Notes: generated by a model from the letters alone, not told the origin. Positions 13,948-22,685 are shown, numbered from the stretch's first letter. The stretch is 64,000 nt of DNA from Ramlibacter sp. (GCA_019635415.1 JAHBZN010000002.1:1178001-1242000), one strand, 5' to 3'. Made by a program: numbers and translations.

Positions 13948-14472
13948 ATGTTGACTGAAGACGGCAAACACCTCTACGTGAGCTACGACGAGTACCACAA
14001 CCTCATCGAGAAGCTCGCCATCAAGATCCATCAGTCGGGATGGGCGTTCGACACCATCCTCTGTCTGGCCCGCGGCGGCATGCGTCCTGGTGACATCCTG
14101 AGCCGGATCTTCAACAAGCCGCTGGCCATCATGTCCACCAGCTCCTACCGGGCCGAGGCGGGCACGGTGCAGGGCCACCTGGACATCGCGCGCTACATCA
14201 CCACGCCGCAGGGCGAGATCGCCGGCAAGGTGCTGCTGGTGGACGATCTGGCCGATTCGGGGCACACCCTCAAGGCGGTGATCCACCTTCTCAAGAACAA
14301 CTACCCGCCGATCACCGAACTGCGCAGCGCCGTGATCTGGACCAAGGGCGTGTCGGCGTTCTCGCCGGACTACTCGGTCGAGTTCCTGCCGACCAACCCC
14401 TGGATTCACCAGCCGTTCGAGGGCTACGACAACCTGCCCCCGGAGAAACTGCTGCAGAAATGGAAAGTGTGA
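13948..14472 (+). CDS. Phosphoribosyltransferase (hypoxanthine PRT-like)
   Basis: 174-residue type I phosphoribosyltransferase fold. The PRPP-binding signature is VLLVDDLADSGHT (residues 95-107), and an ARGGMRPGD loop near residue 41 fits the pyrophosphate loop. Such proteins next to purA in Burkholderiales are annotated as hypoxanthine or purine PRTs; the exact base is not determined by these motifs. Starts with ATG at 13948 after a GGAGCAGA ribosome-binding region just beyond repeat copy B. Purine-related neighbours support a salvage role by inference. Confidence 0.85.
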   Translation: MLTEDGKHLYVSYDEYHNLIEKLAIKIHQSGWAFDTILCLARGGMRPGDILSRIFNKPLAIMSTSSYRAEAGTVQGHLDIARYITTPQGEIAGKVLLVDDLADSGHTLKAVIHLLKNNYPPITELRSAVIWTKGVSAFSPDYSVEFLPTNPWIHQPFEGYDNLPPEKLLQKWKV

Positions 14473-14479
14473 TCCGGTC

Positions 14480-15694
14480 ATGGCCTCATCCCCCACCGAC
14501 CTGATCCATCACCCTTACCAGCCTCCCGCGGGTTTCGAGGCACCCCAGCCGGGCGTGTTCAAGGCCTCGACGGTCATCTTCCCCAATGTCGCGGCCATGC
14601 GCGCGCGCGACTGGAAGCAGAAGGCCGGCTACACCTACGGCCTGCACGGCACGCCCACCACTTTCACGCTGGAGGAGCGGATTGCCACACTGGAGGGCGG
14701 CCGCCAGTGCCTGCTGGTGCCCAGCGGGCTCGCGGCCATTGCCAATGTCAACACGGCGCTGCTGAAGGCCGGCGACGAATTGCTCATTCCCCACAACGCC
14801 TACGGCCCCGGCAAGGCGCTGGCCGAGGGGGAGCTGGCCCAGTGGGGCATCACGCACCAGCTGTACGACCCCATGGACCCGGCAGACCTGCAGGCCCGCC
14901 TGACTCCGCGCACGCGGCTGGTCTGGCTCGAAGCGCCCGGCTCGGTGACCATGGAGTTCCCGCCGCTGGCCGATCTGGCCCGGGTCTGCCGCGAGCGCGG
15001 CGTGCTCACCGCGCTGGACAACACCTGGGGCGCGGGCCTGGCCTTCAATGGATTCGACCTGGGCCGCGGCGCCCACGTCGCGTCCGGCAGTGGCGCCGAC
15101 ATCGTGGTGCAGGCCCTGACCAAATACCCCAGCGGAGGGGGCGATGTGCTGATGGGCAGCGTGGTCACGCGCGATGAGGCACTGCACCTGCGGCTCAAGC
15201 TCTCGCACATGCGGATGGGCTGGGGCGTGGGCGCCAACGACGCCGAGGCCGTGCTGCGGGCGTTACCCAGCGTGGCACTGCGCTACCGGGCTCAGGACGA
15301 GGCGGCGCGCTCGCTGGCCACCTGGCTCGGGCAGCAGCCGCAGATTGCGGCGGTGCTTCACCCGGCGCTGGCGGGGTCGCCGGGACACGAGCACTGGCGG
15401 GCCCTGTGCACCGCAGACGGGCAGGGTGGTGACGCCGGCCTCGCGGCAGGCCTGTTTTCCGTGGTGTTTGACGGGCGCTACCGCCCTCAGCAGATCGATG
15501 CCTTCTGCGATGCGCTCAAGCTCTTTCGCCTCGGCTACTCGTGGGGTGGGCCCGTCAGTCTGGTGGTTCCGTATGACGTCCCCGCCATGCGGCCGCGCTG
15601 GCCTCACCCGGGCGTGCTCGTTCGGTTTTCTGTCGGACTGGAGGCGGTGCAGGACCTTCAGGCCGATCTGGCTGCGGCATTGGGCACGTTGTAG
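14480..15694 (+). CDS. metC: Cystathionine beta-lyase (PLP-dependent)
   Basis: 404-residue Cys/Met metabolism PLP enzyme. Lys215 in ALTKYPSGGGD is the predicted Schiff-base lysine; YTYGLHGTPT, EAPGSVTMEF and the LDNTWGAG block with its Asp (pyridine nitrogen contact) fit the MetC subgroup rather than cystathionine gamma-synthase, though bifunctional members exist. Starts 7 bases after the phosphoribosyltransferase. An inverted repeat follows the stop. Confidence 0.88.
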   Translation: MASSPTDLIHHPYQPPAGFEAPQPGVFKASTVIFPNVAAMRARDWKQKAGYTYGLHGTPTTFTLEERIATLEGGRQCLLVPSGLAAIANVNTALLKAGDELLIPHNAYGPGKALAEGELAQWGITHQLYDPMDPADLQARLTPRTRLVWLEAPGSVTMEFPPLADLARVCRERGVLTALDNTWGAGLAFNGFDLGRGAHVASGSGADIVVQALTKYPSGGGDVLMGSVVTRDEALHLRLKLSHMRMGWGVGANDAEAVLRALPSVALRYRAQDEAARSLATWLGQQPQIAAVLHPALAGSPGHEHWRALCTADGQGGDAGLAAGLFSVVFDGRYRPQQIDAFCDALKLFRLGYSWGGPVSLVVPYDVPAMRPRWPHPGVLVRFSVGLEAVQDLQADLAAALGTL

Positions 15695-15699
15695 TGGCC

Positions 15700-15720
15700 C
15701 CCGCTTTTTGGACAAGCGGG
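15700..15720 (+). terminator. Inverted repeat after metC
   Basis: Perfect 7-bp stem CCCGCTT / AAGCGGG with a 7-base loop starts 6 bases after the metC stop. There is no U-run after it, so it is either a weak terminator or a protective 3' hairpin; it overlaps the probable promoter of the next gene. Confidence 0.5.
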
Positions 15721-15736
15721 CGTTATCGCTTACAGT
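15709..15736 (+). promoter_or_regulatory. Probable sigma-70 promoter for the small charged protein gene
   Basis: TGGACA at 15709-15714 (5/6 of the -35 consensus) and TACAGT at 15731-15736 (4/6 of the -10) are 16 bases apart and lie 33 bases upstream of the GTG start. The -35 half lies inside the metC hairpin. Confidence 0.5.
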
Positions 15737-15768
15737 GGGCCCTATAGACCAAAGAAACGGATTGCCTT

Positions 15769-15969
15769 GTGGCCACACCCAACTACGGATACGAGAAGCG
15801 ACAGAAAGAGCTGGCCAAGAAGCGCAAGAAAGAGGACAAGCTCAAGGCCAAGGCCGAGCGCAAGTCAGGACAGTCCACCGAAGGCAGCGAGCTGCCCGCT
15901 GACGGCGAAGGCATGGACGACGACGCCAGCGCCAACCCGGCGTCTCCTCCTGACACCGCAGCGCCCTAG
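15769..15969 (+). CDS. Small charged conserved hypothetical protein
   Basis: 66-residue protein with a strongly basic N-terminal half (EKRQKELAKKRKKEDKLKAKAERK) as a single predicted helix, and an acidic, disordered C-terminal half rich in Asp, Ala and Pro. I do not recognise a function; the basic helix could bind RNA or ribosomes (inference only). GTG start at 15769. It has its own likely promoter upstream and a clear terminator whose stem includes its stop codon, so it appears monocistronic. Confidence 0.7.
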   Translation: MATPNYGYEKRQKELAKKRKKEDKLKAKAERKSGQSTEGSELPADGEGMDDDASANPASPPDTAAP

Positions 15970-15991
15970 TGCGCAACGAGGGCGCTCTTTT
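15960..15991 (+). terminator. Rho-independent terminator of the small charged protein gene
   Basis: Perfect 8-bp stem AGCGCCCT (15960-15967) / AGGGCGCT (15979-15986) followed by CTTTT. The first arm contains part of the TAG stop codon. It sits between convergent genes. Confidence 0.75.
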
Positions 15992-17088
15992 CAACGCGGC
16001 AGCCAGCCCAAGGCCTCGGCGTGCAGGCTCTGCACATAGAGCCGATCGGCGGTCTCGGTGACCGCGGTGGTTTCCGGGTAGGTTCCACCCGGGTCCTGCA
16101 GGTCGGCCACGACCTTGCCATCTTCCGTGAACGCCACCACGTGCCCGTAAGCCTGCGGGATCGGCCACAGCGCGCGGGGCAGGCGCAGTGTCAGTTTGCG
16201 CAGGAAAGGCTGGGTCGCCATTTTGTCGATGGTCGGGTTGCGCGGCTTGACCAGTCCCATCCAGATTTTCCCGTCGCGCCCGCGCATCAGGTTATCCGGG
16301 TACCCGGGCAGGTTGTCGAACAGCAGTTGTGCCTGGGGGCTGGCCTGTGCAATGTCCAGGTCCTGGGCCGCCACGCTGATTTTCCACACGCGGTATTTCC
16401 CGGTTTCAGCCACGAACAGCGCTGACTCGTCGGCCGTGAGCGCCACGCCATTGGCAAAGGCAATGCCGCGGGCCACCACGCGCACCTTGGCCGTAGCGGG
16501 GTCGAATTCGAGGATGCGGCCCGTGGAGGATTGCTCCAGGATGTCCAGCACACTGGCCTCGAACGTGCCCCCCCATTGCCGCGCACCGAAGCGCGTGGAG
16601 GCGTCGCTGAAATACATGCGGCCGTTGCGCGCCACCACCACGGCGTCGGCGTAGCGGATCGGGTCGCCGTTGACCTCGCGCGCCAGCACGCTGATCTTGC
16701 GGTCCGGCGTGACCGACAGCAGTCCCAGCTCGGCATCCGCCGCCACCAGGTTGCCGGCGGCGTCGAAGTCGAACCCCAGGACCCGTCCGCCGGTGTTGAC
16801 AAACACTTCCTGCGCACTGCCGTCGGGCTTCATGCGCAGGATGTTGCCGCTGGCCACCGTGGTGTACAGCTGGCCGTCCGGCCCGATCACGATGTGCTCC
16901 GGCCCCTGCTCCCCACCCAGCGGGATCAATTGGAGGTGGGCCAGCCGGTCGTTGACGGCGTAGGGACCGCTGTAGCCGGGGGGCTGTGGCGCGGCCCAGC
17001 TCACGGGTTCGATCGGAACCGGCCACAGGCACAGGTACGCGGCCACCAGGGCCAACACGGCGGCTACGACGGCAGCAACTTTCTTCAC
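15991..17088 (-). CDS. SMP-30/strictosidine synthase-like lactonase, membrane-anchored
   Basis: 365-residue six-bladed beta-propeller hydrolase of the SMP-30/gluconolactonase/strictosidine synthase-like type. An N-terminal hydrophobic segment (about residues 4-22, VAAVVAAVLALVAAYLCLW) suggests membrane anchoring or export. Propeller motifs such as GPDGQLYT, FANGVALTADESALFVAETGKYR and GYPDNL are present. GTG at 17088 overlaps the mnmH stop (GTGA); the longer upstream frame lies inside mnmH and is rejected. Substrate unknown. Third gene of the tesA-mnmH operon. Confidence 0.82.
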   Translation of the reverse strand: MKKVAAVVAAVLALVAAYLCLWPVPIEPVSWAAPQPPGYSGPYAVNDRLAHLQLIPLGGEQGPEHIVIGPDGQLYTTVASGNILRMKPDGSAQEVFVNTGGRVLGFDFDAAGNLVAADAELGLLSVTPDRKISVLAREVNGDPIRYADAVVVARNGRMYFSDASTRFGARQWGGTFEASVLDILEQSSTGRILEFDPATAKVRVVARGIAFANGVALTADESALFVAETGKYRVWKISVAAQDLDIAQASPQAQLLFDNLPGYPDNLMRGRDGKIWMGLVKPRNPTIDKMATQPFLRKLTLRLPRALWPIPQAYGHVVAFTEDGKVVADLQDPGGTYPETTAVTETADRLYVQSLHAEALGWLPR

Positions 17089-18149
17089 GGGTTCTCCTCC
17101 TGCTGGATTTTCTGAGCCAATTGCGTCATGGCCCTTGGCGTATGGTCTTCGGGTGCTATCAATTTCGCAGCATCGAACTGGCTGAAGTTGTTGCGGGAGG
17201 AGCGTTCGTACCCGGGGTCGTAGTGCAGCGCCAACAGCTCGCGCACCACGGGCTCCAACTGGCCCGCGCGTACCCGTTGTGTCCAGGAAGCCACGGTGGC
17301 CTTGCCACGCAGCTCGACCAGCGCTTCCAGGCGCGAGCAAAGCAGTTGGGGGTCGTGGACGAATTGGGCGTAGTCTTCCAGCAGCAGCGCGACCCGTTCA
17401 TCCTCGGGCAGCGACAGGCGCAGGCACGGACTGGCCCGCATGGCGGTCATCAGGGCCTCGTTGATGGCGACGTCGCCAACCTTGCGGCTCTCGCTTTCGA
17501 CAAACACCGGTCGTGCCGGGTCAAAGTGCCGCAAGGCGTCCCAGACCAGGGTGTCGAACCGCTTCTGGGAAGGCTGGGCCAGGCCGGGCACCGAGCCCAG
17601 CACCGAGCTGCGGTGATTGGCCAGCCCCTCGAGGTCCAGCACCTGCGCCCCCTGGCTGGCCAGCGCGTGCAGCAGGCGGGTCTTTCCCGAACCGGTGGGG
17701 CCGCAGATCACGCGCAGTTGCAGGCGCTGTGCCAGCTCGGGCAGGTGCTGCAGCACGGCGCCCCGAAAGGCCTTGTAGCCACCGTCCACGAGGTGGACGC
17801 GAAAGCCGATCTGCCCCAGCACCAGCGCCAGTGCGCCGCTGCGCTGTCCGCCGCGCCAGCAATACACCAGCGGGCGCCAATGCTTGGGCTTGTCCATGAC
17901 CTCGCGCGTGATGTGGGCCGACACATTGGCGGCCACCAGCGCCGCACCCCGCTTGCGCGCCTCGAACGGGTTGACCTGCTTGTAGATCGTGCCCACCTCG
18001 ATGCGCTGCGCATCGTTGAGCGAGGGCCAGTTGACCGCGCCGGGAAGATGGTCCAGTGCGTACTCGGATTCACTGCGCGCATCGATCACGGCGCTGAACT
18101 CACCGAGGCGGAGCACGGCCTCGGCGGCGGAAAGGCGGACCTCGCTCAC
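17085..18149 (-). CDS. mnmH: tRNA 2-selenouridine synthase
   Basis: 354-residue enzyme replacing sulfur by selenium in 2-thiouridine at the tRNA wobble position, using selenophosphate. An N-terminal rhodanese domain has its catalytic Cys97 in LVYCWRGGQRS; a P-loop GPTGSGKT is at residues 150-157. Overlaps its neighbours by 4 bases on each side. Activity requires selenophosphate synthetase (selD), which is not in the window. Confidence 0.93.
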   Translation of the reverse strand: MSEVRLSAAEAVLRLGEFSAVIDARSESEYALDHLPGAVNWPSLNDAQRIEVGTIYKQVNPFEARKRGAALVAANVSAHITREVMDKPKHWRPLVYCWRGGQRSGALALVLGQIGFRVHLVDGGYKAFRGAVLQHLPELAQRLQLRVICGPTGSGKTRLLHALASQGAQVLDLEGLANHRSSVLGSVPGLAQPSQKRFDTLVWDALRHFDPARPVFVESESRKVGDVAINEALMTAMRASPCLRLSLPEDERVALLLEDYAQFVHDPQLLCSRLEALVELRGKATVASWTQRVRAGQLEPVVRELLALHYDPGYERSSRNNFSQFDAAKLIAPEDHTPRAMTQLAQKIQQEENP

Positions 18150-18790
18150 AACAGCTTCTTCAGCTCGGGCCAGACGTTGTCCAGCATCCTCGGATGCGCC
18201 TCTTCACGCGGGTGGATGCGGTCGGCCTGGAACAGCCGCGTCGGGTCCGCGTCGTCGGCAATCCCCTTGAGCAGAAACGGCACCACCGCGGCATGGGTGG
18301 CCTGGGCGACCTTGCCGAACAGCGCCATGAAGCGATGGGCGTAGTCGGTGCCGTAGTTGGGGGGCACCTGCATGCCCACGAGCAGCACCTTGGCACCGGC
18401 CTTCTGGGCCGCGAGCGTCATCTGCGTGAGGTTGTCCTCGGTCATCTTCAGGGGCAGGCCGCGCAGCGCGTCGTTGCCACCCAGCTCGATGACCACCACG
18501 CTTGGACGATGCTGGGCCAGCAGTGCCCCCAGCCGCGACCGCCCGCCCGAGGTGGTGTCGCCGCTGATGCTGGCGTTGACCACGCGCGCGCCACCGGGCC
18601 GGGACTGCAGGCGGCGTTCCAGCAGAGCCACCCAGCCGGTGCCGCGTTTCAGGCCATACTCGGCACTGAGCGAATCGCCGACCACCAGGACCAGCGGCGC
18701 GGCGGCTGGGCCGGCCGCTGCGGCCAGGCCCCCGTAACCGCCAGCTAATGCGGCCGCGATAAAGTGGCGGCGACGCCACCCAAGATTCAT
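18146..18790 (-). CDS. tesA: Arylesterase / GDSL lysophospholipase TesA-like
   Basis: SGNH hydrolase of about 214 aa with an N-terminal signal region containing RRRHF, possibly Tat-type. Catalytic Ser40 is in VVGDSLS, block III Asn106 in GGND, and Asp190/His193 in DRIHP. Predicted periplasmic esterase/thioesterase. An ATG at 18793 directly upstream is an alternative start, and it would overlap the start codon of the divergent ABC gene; a longer frame reaching 19165 lies antisense to that gene and is rejected. Confidence 0.88.
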   Translation of the reverse strand: MNLGWRRRHFIAAALAGGYGGLAAAAGPAAAPLVLVVGDSLSAEYGLKRGTGWVALLERRLQSRPGGARVVNASISGDTTSGGRSRLGALLAQHRPSVVVIELGGNDALRGLPLKMTEDNLTQMTLAAQKAGAKVLLVGMQVPPNYGTDYAHRFMALFGKVAQATHAAVVPFLLKGIADDADPTRLFQADRIHPREEAHPRMLDNVWPELKKLL

Positions 18791-18791
18791 C

Positions 18792-19463
18792 ATGTCGGAA
18801 CCCATCATCTCAGTCGAAAACGTATGCAAGTCAGTCACGGACTCCACCGGGACTCTCGACATTTTGCGCGATATCGACTTCTCTCTGGCGCCGCGCGAGA
18901 CAGCGGCCATCGTGGGCGCCTCGGGGTCGGGCAAAAGCACACTGCTGTCCATCGTTGCCGGGCTGGACACTCCCACGCGGGGCACGGTGCGCCTGGCGGG
19001 CCAGGACCTGTTTGCCCTTGGCGAGGATGACCGCGCCGCGCTGCGCGCGCAGAAGGTGGGCTTCGTGTTCCAGAGTTTCCAGCTCATGGGCAACCTGACC
19101 GCGCTGGAGAACGTCATGCTGCCGCTGGAGCTGGCAGGGCGCCGGGATTCGCGCCGCGCCGCCACCGAGATGCTGGCGCGCGTGGGCCTCGAGGCCCGTC
19201 TGGGCCACTACCCGAAGGTACTGTCCGGGGGAGAGCAGCAGCGCGTGGCCCTGGCCCGGGCCTTCGTGGTCCAGCCGGCCGTGCTGCTGGCCGATGAACC
19301 CACGGGCAGCCTGGACTTCGCCACCGGCGACACCGTGATGCAACTGATGTTCGACCTCAACCGCGAGCAGGGCACCACCCTGGTTCTGGTCACGCATGAC
19401 CGCGCGATCGCCGCGCGTTGCGAGCGCCGCATCACCATCGAGGCAGGCCGCATCCAGGCCTGA
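18792..19463 (+). CDS. ABC transporter ATP-binding protein (YbbA/LolD-type)
   Basis: 223-residue ATPase of the MacB/LolD/YbbA class. Walker A GASGSGKST at residues 42-50, Q-loop FQSFQL, signature LSGGEQQRVALARA, Walker B VLLADEPTGSLD and switch VTHD are all intact, so it should hydrolyse ATP. In E. coli the ybbA gene is divergent from tesA and followed by the ybbP permease; here tesA is divergent but no permease follows, because the next gene is on the other strand. The permease must be encoded elsewhere or the ATPase serves another complex. Confidence 0.9.
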   Translation: MSEPIISVENVCKSVTDSTGTLDILRDIDFSLAPRETAAIVGASGSGKSTLLSIVAGLDTPTRGTVRLAGQDLFALGEDDRAALRAQKVGFVFQSFQLMGNLTALENVMLPLELAGRRDSRRAATEMLARVGLEARLGHYPKVLSGGEQQRVALARAFVVQPAVLLADEPTGSLDFATGDTVMQLMFDLNREQGTTLVLVTHDRAIAARCERRITIEAGRIQA

Positions 19464-19476
19464 CCGCGCCAGCGTT

Positions 19477-21738
19477 TCAGCGCTGGGGCAGGGCCCGCCG
19501 CAAGGCCTGCATGAACACCTCGCGCTGCTGCGGGTGGTCGATGTTGGCGGCCACCGCGGCCACGAATTCCTTGTAGGTCGAGGAGCGTGTGGCTTCCTTG
19601 CGGATCAGCATCTTGGCCATGGGGCCGATGAACTTGCTCAGCGTGTGCTCGATGATGGCCAGTTCCTCGGGCGGGATGTCCATCTGCCGCGTCGAATGCA
19701 GCGGCATCGAGGGCTCGGGACGGGTCGGCGTGCGGCGTGTCGGCTCCAGGCGCGACGATGACAGGGTCTGGCTCGGTGGCATGGATCGCGAAGGCCGGCT
19801 TCCGCTGCGCGACACCGGTTGGCTCAGGGGCTGGCTCAGCGGCATCGGCCGGCTGGACAGCGATTGCGACTGCGACTGCGACTGCGACGCCGGCCGGCTG
19901 TGGCTGTGGCCATGGCTCATGGTGCCATTGATGAAGGCTTCGCGGGTGCGGTCCTCCTGAATGGAAGGCGCCAGCGCTTCGCGCAGCTCGGCAATGCTGC
20001 GCGCCAGAGGCAGCGCCTTGCGCACCAGCACCCTGGACAGCGGGCCGATCAGGCGGGTCAGGTCGCTTTCAACCTCGGCGACCTGGGCCGCGTCGAGCGC
20101 CTGGGTCGAGGCCACGGGCACTGTCTGGGTGTAGCCGGTGGCCGGTCCTTCGCGCCGCGTGCTGCCCCGCGGGCCGTTGGCCACGCAATAGACTTCATGC
20201 AGGCGCGCATGCTTGTCGCTGTACTGGCCCAGGTACTCGAACATCTCGGCGGTGTCGTCGGTGATGCGCGAGATCACGTCGTAGTAGGCCCGCGAGACCA
20301 GCACCTGGTTCGCCTCGGCAAAGTCCATGATGCGCTGGGCCACGTTGATGCCGTCGCCCACCACGTTGACGCGCTCGTTGATATCGGCGATCACGCGCAC
20401 CGGACCCATGTGCAGGCCAATGCGCACCGACAGGTGCGTGCCGTAGCGCTGGCTCAGCAGGTCGCGCAGCAGCATGGCCGAGTGCAGGGCCTCCTCGGGG
20501 TCGCCCATGAAGCAGATGGCCGCGCCGTCACCGGTGTCGATCGCGATGCGGGTACTTTCGTCAACGCCCTTGAGGGCCTTGCCGATCACCTCGTTGAAGA
20601 GCTTCTTGAGCGCCACCTGGTCGTCCACCGAGCGCACCGAGTAACCGATGAGGTCGAGGAACATGATGGTGCACAGCAGGTTCTTGCGCTGGAAGCCCGA
20701 GGGGCTGCTGCCGGGCGGCGTGCTCGGCGTGCCCGAGCTGGCCGTGCCCTGCGGGACGTAGCCGGCGGCGCCCAGTCCGGGGCGCTCGCCGTCGAGATCG
20801 AAATCCAGCGACTGGGTGTCGGGGCGCTCCGAACCCTGGATGGCGGCGCGGAATTCGGCCACGTTCTGTGGACGGCGGTTTTCGTCGGGCTGGATCGCCC
20901 AGTCGATGGCCTCGAGCAGGGAGGTGCCGAACACGCTGGCCTCGGCCAGGCTGGAGGCGGGCAGCATGCTGTCCGTCTTGATGCGCGAGGCCGACTCCGC
21001 GGGCTTCTTGCCCGTGGTCATCCAGTACATCACCGCGCCTAGCGAGTAGATGTCGGTCCACGGCCCCTGGTTGCCCTGCGAGTGGTACTGCTCGAAAGGC
21101 GCAAACCCCGGACTGACGATGTTGGTCAGGTCGTGGTTGGCCGTGACCCGCCGCGCCGCGCCGAAGTCCAGCAGAACCGGCGTGCCGTCGGCGCGGACAT
21201 AGATGTTGTCGGGCTTGATGTCGCGGTGCAGGAAGCCCGTCTTGTGCACGGCGGCCAGTCCGTCCAGCAGCGGGTAGATGATGGAGAGCAGGGCCCGCTG
21301 GGTCAGCGGCGCATTCTGCGGCACCCAGCGCTTGAGCGGGTCGCCGGATTCGTACTCCATGACGATGTAGGCCGTGCTGTTCTCGCGGAAATAGCGCAGC
21401 ACCCGCACGATGTTGGGGTGGCGGAAGGTGGCCAGCGCACGGGCTTCGTCCAGGAAGCGCTCGAGTCCCCAGTTGTACTGGTCCAGCATCTCCTGGGTGT
21501 TGCTGCGCACCTGGACCTGGTGGTTGGCAATGCGCGCGACGGAGTCACCCGGGAAATATTCCTTGATCGCCACCGGCAGGTTGAGGTTGACGTCGCGCGC
21601 GAGGTAGGTGATGCCGAAACCGCCGACGCCGAGGGCCCGCTCGATCTGGTATTCGAGCAGCTTGTAGCCCCCGGGCAGGCAGGCCGCATCGCCCGTCACC
21701 GATGGCGGCGGGGGAGGGGAACCATGGACCGCTGTCAT
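19477..21738 (-). CDS. Ser/Thr protein kinase fused to a class III nucleotide cyclase
   Basis: 753-residue soluble protein. Kinase domain about 25-300: glycine loop GVGGFG (37-42), Lys59 in VAIKE, HRDIKPDN (171-178), DFG (191-193), all catalytic residues present. Class III cyclase domain about 350-520: metal Asp362 (LDLIGYS) and Asp404 (TGDGA), transition-state Asn465 and Arg469 in GINVAQR; the usual purine-binding Lys before GD is not Lys, so nucleotide preference is unclear. The C-terminus has two related ~50-residue segments (about 555-605 and 693-750, sharing xxFIGPMxKxLxRKxA) joined by a Ser/Gln/Arg/Pro linker. No membrane helix. Its start lies 22 bases after the stop of the heme/HAMP receptor gene, suggesting an operon. 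Confidence 0.9.
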   Translation of the reverse strand: MTAVHGSPPPPPSVTGDAACLPGGYKLLEYQIERALGVGGFGITYLARDVNLNLPVAIKEYFPGDSVARIANHQVQVRSNTQEMLDQYNWGLERFLDEARALATFRHPNIVRVLRYFRENSTAYIVMEYESGDPLKRWVPQNAPLTQRALLSIIYPLLDGLAAVHKTGFLHRDIKPDNIYVRADGTPVLLDFGAARRVTANHDLTNIVSPGFAPFEQYHSQGNQGPWTDIYSLGAVMYWMTTGKKPAESASRIKTDSMLPASSLAEASVFGTSLLEAIDWAIQPDENRRPQNVAEFRAAIQGSERPDTQSLDFDLDGERPGLGAAGYVPQGTASSGTPSTPPGSSPSGFQRKNLLCTIMFLDLIGYSVRSVDDQVALKKLFNEVIGKALKGVDESTRIAIDTGDGAAICFMGDPEEALHSAMLLRDLLSQRYGTHLSVRIGLHMGPVRVIADINERVNVVGDGINVAQRIMDFAEANQVLVSRAYYDVISRITDDTAEMFEYLGQYSDKHARLHEVYCVANGPRGSTRREGPATGYTQTVPVASTQALDAAQVAEVESDLTRLIGPLSRVLVRKALPLARSIAELREALAPSIQEDRTREAFINGTMSHGHSHSRPASQSQSQSQSLSSRPMPLSQPLSQPVSRSGSRPSRSMPPSQTLSSSRLEPTRRTPTRPEPSMPLHSTRQMDIPPEELAIIEHTLSKFIGPMAKMLIRKEATRSSTYKEFVAAVAANIDHPQQREVFMQALRRALPQR
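19861..19888 (+). repeat. Hexanucleotide tandem repeat in the kinase-cyclase linker
   Basis: Nearly five copies of CGACTG (first copy CGATTG) encode alternating Ser-Gln on the minus strand. Unit length is a multiple of three, so slippage would change linker length but not the frame. Confidence 0.7.
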
Positions 21739-21760
21739 CGGGTACTGCCGCCGGACGGGA

Positions 21761-22633
21761 TCACTGGTCGATCATCTGCATGGCTTTTTCGAGACTTCGA
21801 CGCATGCGGTTGAATGAACTCCCCAGTACGGCAACCTCGTCGCTGCCCTTCTCGGCCACTTCGGGCTCATTGAAGTCGCCAGTGCTGACCTTGTCGGCCG
21901 ACTGCGACATCTTGCGGATGGGCCGGATGATGAGCCAGCTGAGCATCATGTTGAGCACGACGAAGACGACGAAGAACACGCCCGCCAGCGAAGCCATGAA
22001 GGTGTTGAAGGCGCGATCGGCGTTGCGGATGGGGATGGCCATGGGCACGGTCACCACCTGTGCGCCCACGATCTCGTTGTGCTTCCAGCCAAAGCCGTTG
22101 GCTTCACCGTAGATCTTGACCATGGTGGGGGGCGCCGCATCGGCGGTGCTGTGGCACTGCAGGCAGGCCGGGTTGCCGATCTGGATGGGCTTGGCAATGA
22201 ACAGGCTGCGCCCGGTGGACGATTGCCGTTCGGCCACGATTTCCTTGAGATCGCCGTGCTGGCGGAACTGCTGCACGAGGTCGGCTTCCCAGTCGGCCGC
22301 GCGGTCGCGCGGGTTGGTGGGGTTCAGCGTGGCTTCCTTGTAGCCGTAGTCCGGATACTTCTTCTGGAGCTGGTTGACGGCCTCGGTGGCCGCATACGCC
22401 GGCACCGTCTGCGGCAGGAAGACTTCCTCGAGCTGCTTGATCAGGTGCGGCTGGATCTGCGTGATCGTGTAGGTGCGCACGGAGATGGCCGCCTCCATCA
22501 TGAGGCGCGCATTGCGCACGACCTCGTCACGGGCATTGTCCAGGAGCAGTTGGCGGGAGATGAACCCGGCGGCCCCAAAACCGGCCAGGAAAACGACGAT
22601 GAGTACCAGATTGAATTTGAGACGGAGTCCCAT
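21761..22633 (-). CDS. Heme-c type (DUF3365/Tll0287-like) HAMP-domain receptor
   Basis: 290-residue inner-membrane sensor. TM1 about residues 7-27, a periplasmic Tll0287-like domain about 30-210 containing Cys157-x-x-Cys160-His161, a c-type heme attachment motif, TM2 about 213-236, then a cytoplasmic HAMP domain to the C-terminus. No kinase, methyl-accepting or cyclase output domain follows, so a partner is needed; the kinase-cyclase encoded directly downstream is the obvious candidate (inference). ATG at 22633 has a good AAGGAG ribosome-binding site; longer upstream frames overlap rlmB. Confidence 0.87.
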   Translation of the reverse strand: MGLRLKFNLVLIVVFLAGFGAAGFISRQLLLDNARDEVVRNARLMMEAAISVRTYTITQIQPHLIKQLEEVFLPQTVPAYAATEAVNQLQKKYPDYGYKEATLNPTNPRDRAADWEADLVQQFRQHGDLKEIVAERQSSTGRSLFIAKPIQIGNPACLQCHSTADAAPPTMVKIYGEANGFGWKHNEIVGAQVVTVPMAIPIRNADRAFNTFMASLAGVFFVVFVVLNMMLSWLIIRPIRKMSQSADKVSTGDFNEPEVAEKGSDEVAVLGSSFNRMRRSLEKAMQMIDQ

Positions 22634-22647
22634 GCTTCTTCTCCTTG

Positions 22648-22668
22648 TTATACGAACCATTTTATACG
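22648..22668 (-). promoter_or_regulatory. Direct repeat upstream of the heme/HAMP receptor gene
   Basis: TTATACG occurs at 22648-22654 and 22662-22668, a 14-base period. On the minus strand each gives CGTATAA, so it may supply a -10 element and/or regulator half-sites for the receptor-kinase operon. Confidence 0.4.
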
Positions 22669-22685
22669 GTGCTCCCTCGGGCAAC

